DNA of 22,623 nt from contig JAWXBU010000133.1 in NCBI GenBank assembly GCA_034440255.1, positions 1-22,623 of the forward strand. The letters run 5' to 3'. The notes under the pieces are model-generated. The model worked only from the letters and a program-made list of their open reading frames with translations, had not been told where the DNA came from and ran no database searches. The stretch is from JAEUIA01 sp034440255. Its GTDB lineage: Bacteria > Planctomycetota > UBA1135 > GCA-002686595. Positions 7,261 to 14,815 of this stretch are shown here, piece by piece (position 1 is the first letter of the stretch; each line of letters starts with the position of its first letter). The position numbers and the translations under genes were made by a program.

Positions 7261-8169
7261 ATGAATTCTTCCACGCTCACTCATCTCGAAGCCCTCGAAG
7301 CGGAGAGCATCCACGTGATGCGCGAGGTCGTCGCCGAATTTTCGAAACCGGTGATGCTGTTCTCGATCGGCAAGGACTCGATGGCGATGCTGCGCGTCGC
7401 CCAGAAAGCGTTTGCACCGGGAAAACTGCCCTTTCCGCTCTTGCACGTGAACACGACGTTCAAGTTCAAGGAGATGATCACGTTCCGCGACCAGATCGCG
7501 CGTGAGCTCGGTTTCGAGTTGATCGAGTGGATCAACCAGGACGGCGTGGCTCTCGGGATCAACCCCTTCGATCACGGCACGCAGCGCCACACGCACATCA
7601 TGAAGACGGAGGCGTTGAAGCAGGCCCTCGATCACTACGGCTTCGACGCTGCCTTCGGCGGCGCTCGGCGGGACGAGGAGAAGAGCCGCTCCAAGGAAAG
7701 GGTGTTCTCGTTCCGCGACCGCTTCCATCAGTGGGATCCGAAGAACCAGCGTCCGGAGCTGTGGAACCTCTACAACGGCCGCGTCGCGAAGGGCGAGTCG
7801 ATCCGCGTGTTCCCGCTCTCGAACTGGACCGAGCTCGACGTGTGGCTCTACACCCACGTCGAGAAGATCCCGCTCGTGCCGCTGTATTTCGCGAAGGAGC
7901 GGCCGGTCGTGGAGCGCAATGGCGCGTTGATCATGGTCGACGACGAGCGCTTGCCTCTCCTGAAGGGCGAGAAGTCGAGGATGCGCAAGATCCGCTTCCG
8001 CACGCTCGGATGCTATCCGCTCACCGGCGGCGTCGAATCGGATGCGGACACGGTGCCGAAGGTGATCGAGGAGATGCTGCGCTCGCGGTCGTCCGAGCGG
8101 CAAGGTCGCGTCATCGACTACGACGAAGCCGGCTCGATGGAAGAGAAGAAGCGCGAGGGCTATTTCTAG
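7261..8169 (+). CDS. cysD: Sulfate adenylyltransferase subunit 2
   Basis: CysD is the catalytic PP-loop ATP pyrophosphatase subunit of ATP sulfurylase. It makes adenosine 5'-phosphosulfate (APS) from sulfate and ATP, driven by GTP hydrolysis in CysN. The 302-residue product carries the PP-loop variant FSIGKDSMAMLR at 34-45, LLHVNTTFKFKEM, the FGGARRDEEKSRSKERVFSFRD region, PLSNWTELDVWLY and RTLGCYPLTGGVES, all expected in CysD. Length is standard. It starts 15 nt after a tRNA gene with no clear Shine-Dalgarno sequence. Its stop overlaps the GTG start of cysNC by one base, so the two subunits are probably translated in balance. Confidence 0.95.
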   Translation: MNSSTLTHLEALEAESIHVMREVVAEFSKPVMLFSIGKDSMAMLRVAQKAFAPGKLPFPLLHVNTTFKFKEMITFRDQIARELGFELIEWINQDGVALGINPFDHGTQRHTHIMKTEALKQALDHYGFDAAFGGARRDEEKSRSKERVFSFRDRFHQWDPKNQRPELWNLYNGRVAKGESIRVFPLSNWTELDVWLYTHVEKIPLVPLYFAKERPVVERNGALIMVDDERLPLLKGEKSRMRKIRFRTLGCYPLTGGVESDADTVPKVIEEMLRSRSSERQGRVIDYDEAGSMEEKKREGYF

Positions 8170-10124
8170 TGGTCGGTGGCGAAGACGCGCGAGCCGGCGA
8201 GCGCGGGGACGAACTCTCGCGACTCGGTATCGAGCGCTGGCTCGAGCGCTACGGCAAGAAGGAACTGCTGCGCATCCTGACGTGCGGTTCCGTCGACGAC
8301 GGCAAATCGACCCTGATCGGGCGACTCCTGCACGACAGTGCGGGCGTGTTCGAGGATCAGCTCGCAGCCTTGAAGAAAGACACGTCGCGCTTCGGCACGA
8401 CCGGCGAAGACATCGACTACGCGCTCTTGATGGACGGTCTGCAGGCCGAGCGCGAACAGGGCATCACGATCGACGTCGCGTACCGGTATTTCAGTACGCC
8501 GAAGCGCAAGTTCATCGTCGCCGACACGCCCGGTCACGAGCAGTACACGCGCAACATGGCGACGGGTGCGTCGACGTCCGACCTCGCGATCATCTTGATC
8601 GACGCGCGCAAGGGCGTGCTTCCTCAGACGCGGCGTCACGCGTTCATCTGTTCGTTGCTCGGCATCCGTCACGTGATCGTCGCGATCAACAAGATGGATC
8701 TGGTCGAGTACTCGGAGAGCGTCTTCGAATCGATTCGTTCCGACTGCGGCGAATTCTTGGCGAAGCTCGCGATCGCCGACGTCGCGTTCACGCCCATCTG
8801 CGCTCGCAAGGGCGAGAACGTCGTCTTCGGGAGCGACAACATGCCCTGGTACAAGGGCGGTCCGATCCTGGATCGCCTGGAAAGCGCGTACATCGCGAGC
8901 GATCAAAACCTCGTCGATCTGCGCCTTCCGGTGCAACTCGTTCTGCGTCCGAACCTGGACTACCGCGGCTTCGCCGGAACGCTCGCGTCGGGCGTGCTGC
9001 GCGTGGGCGACGAGGTCGCAGTGCTGCCTTCGGGCCGAAAAAGCCGCGTGAAATCGATCACCTCGGGCGGAACGGAATGCGAAGAGGCGTTCGCACCGAT
9101 GGCGATCGCGATCACGCTCGAAGACGAGATCGACGCTTCGCGCGGCGATGTTTTCGTGCGTCCGAACAACGCGCCCGTGCTCGACAACGCGCTCGACGCG
9201 ATGGTCGTGTGGATGAACGAGGCGCCGCTCACGCCCGGTCGTCAGTACCTGCTCAAGACCTTGACGTTGACGACGCCCGCGACCGTCGTCGACCTGCGCT
9301 ACAGGATGAACATCGAGACGTTGCGCTCCGAACCGGCCGCGGAGCTGGGCTTGAACGCGATCGGTCGTGTGCGACTCGAGTGCGTGCGCGCGCCGGCCGT
9401 CGACGCGTACTCGGTCAATCGCAAGACGGGTGCGTTCATCCTGATCGATCGCCTGACGAACGCGACCGTTGCCGCCGGGATGGTGGTCGAGCGTGCGACG
9501 GTCGAGGAAGCGGTCGAAGGTCGACGTCGCGCTCACGATGCGGCTACGAACGTTCGTGTTCCGCGCATTGATCGTTCGCGCGTGTTCGGGCAAGTGCCGT
9601 TCGTCGTGTGGCTGACGGGCCTGCCGCGCTCAGGCAAGAGCACGATCGCTGAGCGTCTCGAAAAGGAGCTTTTCGCAGCTGGGAAACGCGTGATCGTGCT
9701 CGACGGCGAGTCGCTGCGCCGCGGCGTGTCGTCGGATCTCGGATTCTCGACCGCCGACCGCGCCGAGCAGGGACGGCGCACGGCCGAGCTCGCGCGCATG
9801 TTGAGCGACCAAGGTCTGATCGTCGTGGTCGCGACCGTGTCGCCGACGGCGGCGATCCGAGAGCGTGCGCGCGAGATCGTCACGTCCGAACGCTTCGTCG
9901 AAGTGTTCTGCGACGCGCCGCTGGCGGTTTGCGAAGCGCGCGACACGGACCGCTTGTTCGCGCGCGCGCGCGCTGGCGAAATCGCGAACGTGACCGGCGT
10001 CGATCAACCGTTCGAAGCCCCTACCGCGCCCGCTGCACGTTTGGCGACGACGAAGCAAGACGTGACGGAGCACATGAAGGCTCTCTTCACCGTGTTCGCC
10101 GCACGCGGCTTCGTTGTGCGCTGA
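8169..10124 (+). CDS. cysNC: Sulfate adenylyltransferase subunit 1 / adenylylsulfate kinase fusion
   Basis: This bifunctional 651-residue protein combines the GTPase subunit of ATP sulfurylase with APS kinase, which phosphorylates APS to PAPS. The CysN part has G1 GSVDDGKST at 40-48, AEREQGITIDVAYRYF, G3 DTPGHEQYTRN at 119-129, G4 NKMD at 174-177, then beta-barrel domains to about 450. The CysC part starts near 478 with P-loop GLPRSGKS at 484-491, where GLSGAGKS is usual. It continues with LDGESLRRG at 511-519 and ARAGEIANVTGVDQPFE near 599-616. I take the GTG at 8169, which shares one base with the cysD stop (TAGTG) and has GAGGG about 10 nt upstream. There is no ATG before the G1 motif. Both halves look intact. 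The kinase P-loop substitutions are unusual but keep GxxxxGKS. Confidence 0.94.
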   Translation: MVGGEDARAGERGDELSRLGIERWLERYGKKELLRILTCGSVDDGKSTLIGRLLHDSAGVFEDQLAALKKDTSRFGTTGEDIDYALLMDGLQAEREQGITIDVAYRYFSTPKRKFIVADTPGHEQYTRNMATGASTSDLAIILIDARKGVLPQTRRHAFICSLLGIRHVIVAINKMDLVEYSESVFESIRSDCGEFLAKLAIADVAFTPICARKGENVVFGSDNMPWYKGGPILDRLESAYIASDQNLVDLRLPVQLVLRPNLDYRGFAGTLASGVLRVGDEVAVLPSGRKSRVKSITSGGTECEEAFAPMAIAITLEDEIDASRGDVFVRPNNAPVLDNALDAMVVWMNEAPLTPGRQYLLKTLTLTTPATVVDLRYRMNIETLRSEPAAELGLNAIGRVRLECVRAPAVDAYSVNRKTGAFILIDRLTNATVAAGMVVERATVEEAVEGRRRAHDAATNVRVPRIDRSRVFGQVPFVVWLTGLPRSGKSTIAERLEKELFAAGKRVIVLDGESLRRGVSSDLGFSTADRAEQGRRTAELARMLSDQGLIVVVATVSPTAAIRERAREIVTSERFVEVFCDAPLAVCEARDTDRLFARARAGEIANVTGVDQPFEAPTAPAARLATTKQDVTEHMKALFTVFAARGFVVR

Positions 10125-10204
10125 CGGACTCGAAGTACCCCCGGCGCGCCTGCGCCGTGCCGGCGCATTCGAGCGTCCAGCTTTCGGCCGCGCGCGAGAC
10201 CTGT

Positions 10205-10210
10205 TAGCGT
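10205..10210 (+). promoter_or_regulatory. Candidate -10 box for a near-leaderless transcript
   Basis: TAGCGT fits TANNNT and ends 9 nt before the ATG of the DUF2237 gene. That would place the transcription start at or just before the start codon. No purine-rich Shine-Dalgarno sequence lies in the intervening CCTTTCTCC. No good -35 box is visible. Confidence 0.3.
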
Positions 10211-10219
10211 CCTTTCTCC

Positions 10220-10615
10220 ATGATCCAAAAACGCGACGATCCGCGCGCCGGTGCGCGCAATGTGCTCGGCGGCAAGCTCGAGACGTGCTCGTTGAAACCG
10301 CTCACCGGTTTCATGCGCGACGGATGCTGCAACACCAACGACGAGGACTTCGGCGTGCACACGGTCTGTGTGCGTGCGACTGCTGAATTCCTGGCGTTTT
10401 CACGTGCGCGTGGCAACGACCTGTCGACGCCGATGCCGGAGTACGACTTCCCCGGCGTGAAGCCCGGCGATCGCTGGTGCTTGTGCGCGGCGCGTTGGCG
10501 CGAGGCGTTCTTGGCAGGTTGTGCGCCGGAAGTCGTGTTGGCCGCGACGCACGAAAAGACGCTCGAGTTCGTGACGTTGGATCAGTTGAAGCAACACGCG
10601 ACGCAGGGCGGCTGA
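10220..10615 (+). CDS. DUF2237 family protein
   Basis: This 131-residue soluble protein matches the DUF2237 family (PF09996) throughout. It has ARNVLGGKLETCSLKPLTGF, RDGCCNTNDEDFGVHTVCV, FSRARGNDLSTPMPEYDFPG, VKPGDRWCLCAARWREA and PEVVLAATHEKTLE. Conserved Cys residues (CS, GCC, VC, WCLC) suggest a metal or redox role, but the family function is unknown to me. Its TGA overlaps the ATG of the methyltransferase gene (TGATG), so the two are probably coupled. The start has no Shine-Dalgarno sequence. A TANNNT box nearby suggests a short or absent leader. Confidence 0.92.
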   Translation: MIQKRDDPRAGARNVLGGKLETCSLKPLTGFMRDGCCNTNDEDFGVHTVCVRATAEFLAFSRARGNDLSTPMPEYDFPGVKPGDRWCLCAARWREAFLAGCAPEVVLAATHEKTLEFVTLDQLKQHATQGG

Positions 10616-11469
10616 TGGCGAAGCGACACAGCGGAGCAACTGGTCGCACGAAGAAAACGACGCGCGGTTACGTGCACGGTTTCACGCGCGACGAGCAAGA
10701 TCGCTTGTATCGACAAGCACGCTTTCTCGAGGCCCGCGTGCACGAAGGCTTGCCGCTCTCCCGCGCGAAGAACTTGATCGAAGTCGGTTGCGGCGTCGGT
10801 GCGCAGACCGACATCTTGCTACGCCGCCATCCCGATCTGCGCGTGACCGGACTCGATGCGTCGCCGACCAATCTCGCGCGTGCGAAGGCTCACATCGCGA
10901 AGCTGCCGTGGGCGAAAGGGCGCGTCGCGTTCGAGCAAGGCGACGGAGGCTCGATGCGTTTCGGCGCGGACACGTTCGATTCGGCGTTCTTGTGCTGGAT
11001 CCTGGAACACGTCGCCGATCCGCTGCTCGTGCTCTCCGAAACGCGCCGCGTGCTGCGACCGGGTTCACCGATCGTGTGCACCGAAGTGCTGAACGCGACG
11101 TTTTTCTTGGAGCCCTACAGTCCGCACACGCTCGAATTCTGGATGGCCTTCAACGATCGCCAGCTCGAGCTCGGCGGCGATCCGTTCGTCGGAGCAAAGC
11201 TCGGCAATTTCCTGCAAGCGGTCGGTTGTCGCGACATCGTCACGACGGTGCGGCCGATTCACTTGGACAATCGCTTCCCGGGCGAGCGCGCGGAGTTCAT
11301 CGCGTATTGGTCGGAACTCTTGTTGTCGGGCGCGCCCGGCTTGGTCGCGGCAGGCAAGGTCTCGAAGACGACGGTCGCGGGAATGACCGCTGAATTGCAT
11401 GAGGTCGCGCACAATCCCGACGCGGTTTTCTTCTACGCGTTCGTGCAGGCTTGGGCACAGGTGATCTGA
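10615..11469 (+). CDS. Class I SAM-dependent methyltransferase
   Basis: This is a 284-residue methyltransferase of unknown substrate. After a basic N-terminus it has the subfamily lead GYVHGFTRDEQDRLYRQA at 18-35. SAM-binding motif I follows, LIEVGCGVGAQT at 54-65, then motif II ending in an acidic residue (TGLDAS at 78-83), and AFLCWILEHVADPLLVLSETRRVLRPGS covering motifs IV-V. The C-terminal third is helical and probably forms the substrate pocket. The ATG overlaps the stop of the DUF2237 gene as TGATG. The substrate cannot be told from sequence, though the lead motif is seen in small-molecule methyltransferases. Confidence 0.9.
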   Translation: MAKRHSGATGRTKKTTRGYVHGFTRDEQDRLYRQARFLEARVHEGLPLSRAKNLIEVGCGVGAQTDILLRRHPDLRVTGLDASPTNLARAKAHIAKLPWAKGRVAFEQGDGGSMRFGADTFDSAFLCWILEHVADPLLVLSETRRVLRPGSPIVCTEVLNATFFLEPYSPHTLEFWMAFNDRQLELGGDPFVGAKLGNFLQAVGCRDIVTTVRPIHLDNRFPGERAEFIAYWSELLLSGAPGLVAAGKVSKTTVAGMTAELHEVAHNPDAVFFYAFVQAWAQVI

Positions 11470-11593
11470 GTCCACGGGGCGTTGAGTTGCCCGGGGCATG
11501 CTGACGCTCCGCAGTAAGTTCGGTGCTCGCCGTGCTGCTCGAATCCGCTAGAGCTGCGTCGAAGTCCGCACTGAAACATCAGGAGAGGTCGTG

Positions 11594-12287
11594 ATGTCAC
11601 CCGGCTGGATCCCGCCCGCACTGTTCCTCGCGCTCGCGCGGCACGAGCGGCGGACTTCGAAAGCGCGGTGGCGATCTGTTGGCGCGCTTCGGCAATCCGA
11701 AAATGCACGGCGCGGGAACGGCGGCCGATCGGCGCTTGTTCCGTCAGCACGACGCGACGTGGATCGGTGCGGAGGAAGGCGGGCTCGCGCGTCTGGTCTT
11801 CAACAACGGCGAGGGCCGATTGCCGCTCGAGTATTCGACGGTCGACGAAGTGCTCATGCCGTTCGACGCCGAGCGCGGTTTCGGCGCGACCGCGACAGTC
11901 GAACCGCGCTGGTCGTACAGCGCGCCGGAGAAGTCGAATTTCTACTCGTCGTTCATCTCAGGCGCGCAGCGCTTGTCGAACGGGCACACGCTGGTGTGCT
12001 CGGGTGTCGATGGGTGCATCTTCGAGATCCAACGCGACGGCACGATCGTGTGGGAGTACCGCAATCCCCTCGGCGGTGACGTGGCGATGGGGCCGCCGCG
12101 CGGAGGCGGCGCTACTGGAGCGGACCGACCGCAAGCTGAAGGAACTCCGCCCGCGCCCGATGCTCGCCCCGACGGAACGACGCGCGGCGGCGGTCGCGGC
12201 GGAGTCGACGAAAAAGCGCTCTTCCGGGCGACGCACATCGCGCTCGATCATCCCGGCCTCGCGCGACTACGAGTGCAGCCGCAATAG
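11594..12287 (+). pseudogene. Arylsulfotransferase-family pseudogene (internally deleted)
   Basis: The 3' part (about 11655-12287) encodes the C-terminal portion of an arylsulfotransferase/PQQ-propeller-like family. It reads GGDLLARFGNPKMHGAGT, then RLFRQHDATWIG, RLVFNNG, STVDEVLMP, SFISGAQRLSNGHTLVCSG, GCIFEIQRDGTIVWEYRNP and finally FRATHIALDHPGLARL. Family members are usually more than twice as long. The catalytic N-terminal blades are missing. Just upstream, in a different frame, a strong Shine-Dalgarno (AGGAGAGG, 11581-11588) precedes ATG 11594 and a short hydrophobic signal-like start (MSPGWIPPALFLALA). The best reading is a gene that lost its middle, fusing its own 5' end out of frame to its 3' end. 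Function is very unlikely. Confidence 0.75.
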
Positions 12288-12472
12288 GTCGGCTGCAGCG
12301 CGTCCGCGTTCGAGGCGCCCTCCATGCGAACAGGGGGGTCGTGAAGTGCGTCGGCCGGGCAGCAGAGGAACAATTTTCCATCGAGAATCACACGGCCATC
12401 CGTCGATCCAGCCTTTTCCTCGCCCGTGCGGACTCGCGTTCGTTTCCAGCGCGGATGCGCAGGGCACTTTCG

Positions 12473-13318
12473 ATGGACAGCAGAGGTTCTACCGAGTCGA
12501 TCGACAACATCCGGGTTCCGACCCTGCCACGCACGCTCGTGAAGCTGCGCGAGATGTTGTCGAGCGACAAGTACGGCCTGTCCGAAGTCGCCGCTCTCAT
12601 CGCGAACGATCCGCCGCTCGCCGCGCGAACACTCAGGATCGCCAACAGCGCGCAGTACGGATTGCGCAGCCGGACGCTGTCCGTCAGGACCGCCGCGACC
12701 GTGCTCGGCATGCGCACTTTGAGTTCGCTCGCGATGCAAGCCGGCGTCATCTCCGTGTTCGAGCACCTGGACGACACGCGCGGGTTCGACGTCGAGTCGT
12801 TCTGGCGGCACGCGATCCTCACGGGCCACATCTCGAGTTTGCTGGCGACGCGTTTCCGCCGCCACGACTCGGACCTGGCGCCGGAGGAGTACTACACGTG
12901 CGGGTTACTCCACGACATCGGTCAACTCGTGATGCTCGACAACTTCGGCATCGACTACATCGCCACGATCTTGATCAGCCGAACCGTGGAAGAGCAACTC
13001 GAGAACGAGCGCGAACGGTTCGCGGGTTTGACCCACGCCGACGTGGGAGCGATCAGCGCGTCGACTTGGGCTCTGCCTATTCCTATTTCCGACCTGATCA
13101 AGTTCCACCACAGCCCTGGCAAGGCCAACAAGTCGAAAGACGTGTTGCAGATCATCGCTTGCGCGGACGAGATGGCCGAGGAGATCGCTGCGCACGAAAG
13201 AGACGAGCCGAAGCGCATCGTGCGCCGCTTACGGACGCCGCTCGTGGGTTCGGGCGAGGTGTTCCTGCAGGGAGTCGTGCAGAGCGGGATCGAGTGCTGG
13301 AAGAACATCGATCTGTAG
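12473..13318 (+). CDS. HDOD domain-containing protein
   Basis: This 281-residue protein is built almost entirely of an HDOD domain (PF08668), a catalytically uncertain relative of HD phosphohydrolases found in bacterial signalling. It shows VPTLPRTLVKLREML at 15-29, VAALIANDPPLAARTLRIANSAQYGL at 39-63, AATVLGMRTLSSLAMQAGV, FWRHAILTGHISSLLA at 110-125, and CGLLHDIGQLVMLDNFG at 143-159 with the HD pair at 147-148. The second half continues the helical HD fold (THADVGAISASTWALP, KFHHSP). I chose ATG 12473, with AGGG 8 nt upstream, over ATG 12455, which has no ribosome site. No receiver or GGDEF domain is attached, so the partner is unknown. It stands alone between a pseudogene and a convergent esterase gene. 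Confidence 0.88.
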   Translation: MDSRGSTESIDNIRVPTLPRTLVKLREMLSSDKYGLSEVAALIANDPPLAARTLRIANSAQYGLRSRTLSVRTAATVLGMRTLSSLAMQAGVISVFEHLDDTRGFDVESFWRHAILTGHISSLLATRFRRHDSDLAPEEYYTCGLLHDIGQLVMLDNFGIDYIATILISRTVEEQLENERERFAGLTHADVGAISASTWALPIPISDLIKFHHSPGKANKSKDVLQIIACADEMAEEIAAHERDEPKRIVRRLRTPLVGSGEVFLQGVVQSGIECWKNIDL

Positions 13319-13351
13319 TGCTGCAGACCGCGTGGGCGGTGCCAAGCTCGA

Positions 13352-14080
13352 TCACTCGCCGAACTTGTCGCGCAGCCAGTTCGATAGCGCCGGTTCGCCG
13401 TAAGCGCGCACCCAGGCATCGTGGCTCACGCCGTTGAAGCGTCGATAGTGTGGCGTCGTCCCGCGCTCACGCAGCGCTTCGACGACGGCGTCGGTGAACT
13501 CGACCGGCACGATCGGGTCTTTGTCGCCGTGCGCAGTCCACACTGGTTTCGCGCGCAACGTTTGCGCGAGCGTTGCGGCCGAAGCGCGCGCCATCTCGAT
13601 CGTCCAGTCGCGCTTGCGTTCGAAGTTTCCCCAACCTCGCGCAGGGGCAGCGGGATATCCGCAGATGGGCGCGACTGCGACGAAGCGTTCCGGGTGTCGC
13701 CGCGCGATCTCCCACGCGCCGTGTCCGCCTTGCGAGATGCCCGTGATCGCGATGCGCCGCGGATCCGCCGCGTGATCGCGCACTGCGGATTCGAGGAGAG
13801 CGATCAGCTGCGCCTCGTGATCCTCCCACTCGTCCAAAACGTGTGGTTTCTGCGGAAAAAGCACGACGAACGGCCAGCGTTCCGGATGCGCGCGGAGTTC
13901 CGGCGCGAGGCCGACCGTGAGCTGTGTTTTGTTGTCTGCGCCGGACTCGCCCATGCCGTGCAGGAAGAGGAGAGTCGGCCACGTTCGCGCCGCAGTGAAG
14001 TCGTGCGGGCGATAGACAGTAGTCGGTAACGAGTCGGAACCTTCGCACTTCTCGAGGGCCTTGAAGCCCCCGACCGAGGT
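13352..14080 (-). CDS. Alpha/beta-hydrolase esterase of PHB-depolymerase/LpqC type, 5' end unclear
   Basis: The frame encodes an alpha/beta hydrolase. TTVYRPHDF and WPTLLFLHGMGESG give the first strand and oxyanion turn. These are followed by FVVLFPQKPH, the nucleophile elbow ITGISQGGHGAW, HGDKDPIVP with the acidic residue, and the catalytic His in NGVSHDAW. This layout fits dienelactone-hydrolase-like or polyhydroxybutyrate-depolymerase-like esterases. The Met at 13954 lies inside the HGMGESG motif and cannot be the real start. Homology-like sequence (GGFKALEK...) continues to about 14068, but I find no ATG, GTG or TTG in frame before it. The 5' end is therefore either frameshifted or truncated. 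It converges on the HDOD gene. The fold is clear; the gene's integrity is doubtful. Confidence 0.7.
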   Translation of the reverse strand, partial: TSVGGFKALEKCEGSDSLPTTVYRPHDFTAARTWPTLLFLHGMGESGADNKTQLTVGLAPELRAHPERWPFVVLFPQKPHVLDEWEDHEAQLIALLESAVRDHAADPRRIAITGISQGGHGAWEIARRHPERFVAVAPICGYPAAPARGWGNFERKRDWTIEMARASAATLAQTLRAKPVWTAHGDKDPIVPVEFTDAVVEALRERGTTPHYRRFNGVSHDAWVRAYGEPALSNWLRDKFGE

Positions 14081-14087
14081 CCGCGCG

Positions 14088-14247
14088 CTACTCCAAGCCG
14101 ACCCAGACGCGCTCGTTCGCAGTGACCTGCCGCGAGTTGCTTCGTCCCTTTCTCGATGACGCTCGTCACGTGCGCAATTTGCTCGACGCTGTTGTCCAGG
14201 ACCAGCCTCGGATCACGCTCGTCCGTTGGCGTGATGACGAACTGCAC
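14088..14247 (-). pseudogene. Short coding-like remnant with apparent frameshift
   Basis: On the minus strand, from a possible GTG at 14247, the frame reads VQFVITPTDERDPRLVLDN, then SVEQIAHVTSVIEKGTKQLA. It has the high GC3 typical of real genes here. The adjacent frame ends VTANERVWVGLE and a TAG at 14088-14090. A single-base shift near 14120 would join them into a protein of about 53 residues. I recognise no family. It lies directly upstream of the startless esterase frame. Confidence 0.3.
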
Positions 14248-14801
14248 GTCGGATCCCCTAGTCCCAACCCGTCGTCATGGACTCAGGTGAATTCGCTCTC
14301 GACCGATGTCGCGAATAACGCACATTCGGCCCAGATTGAGTTCGGAGAAATTCTCTCCACTCGTGCCCGCCTTCTCGGCAAGAATCCGCGCGCGACCTTC
14401 ATCGCTCGAGACCGACTGGATGCGCCGCTCGCATCCCATTCCCCCGCGAAATGCGCCTTTCGCCATGACTTCAGCAACGATCAGGAGCTCCCCCCAAGTG
14501 GAGATGGGAAGGGGCTGCGAATCATGGATCCTCCCACTCGATGAGACGGCCTGATGTCCAGCAAGCGCGAGGCTGATCGGCCCTCTCGGTGGGCGTGGAA
14601 GGTCGAGTCCAGCTCGCACCATGCGGAAGCGCATGGTCGATACCGGGGCATGCGCAGTCACGCAGTGACGAACAGGATCACACCTCGAACGGCGGGCACC
14701 CGTTCTGCCCGCATTCTCCGCGAAGCCACTGCGTTGCAAGGTCGCGCCGCGCAGTCTGCCCATGCTCGGAACGCGGTGTGACCTTGCTGCCGCGCGCACG
14801 G
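14248..14801. other. Stretch without a supportable gene
   Basis: About 550 bases hold several open frames on both strands, but none carries a motif I know. The best candidate is on the minus strand (about 14544-14275) and ends LNLGRMCVIRDIGRERIHLSP. Its third-position GC is noticeably lower than in the sure genes nearby. It could be a decayed or recently acquired fragment. I do not call a gene here. Confidence 0.4.
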
Positions 14802-14807
14802 TAGATT
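14802..14807 (+). promoter_or_regulatory. Candidate -10 box for a leaderless transcript
   Basis: TAGATT fits TANNNT and ends 8 nt before ATG 14816. GTGACC at 14778-14783 is a possible -35 box at 18-nt spacing, with four of six matches to TTGACA. No Shine-Dalgarno sequence lies between the box and the ATG. Confidence 0.35.
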
Positions 14808-14815
14808 CGCGCACC

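Noticed and set aside
9958..9971. Alternating CG run as a possible Z-DNA or regulatory element
   Set aside because: It encodes the Ala/Arg residues of the conserved ARARAGE segment of APS kinase in a GC-rich genome, so no extra explanation is needed.
12112..12465. Minus-strand frame with a Cys-containing segment (DGRVILDGKLFLCCP)
   Set aside because: It looks mildly protein-like but matches no family I can name, overlaps the arylsulfotransferase remnant, and has no start or ribosome site.
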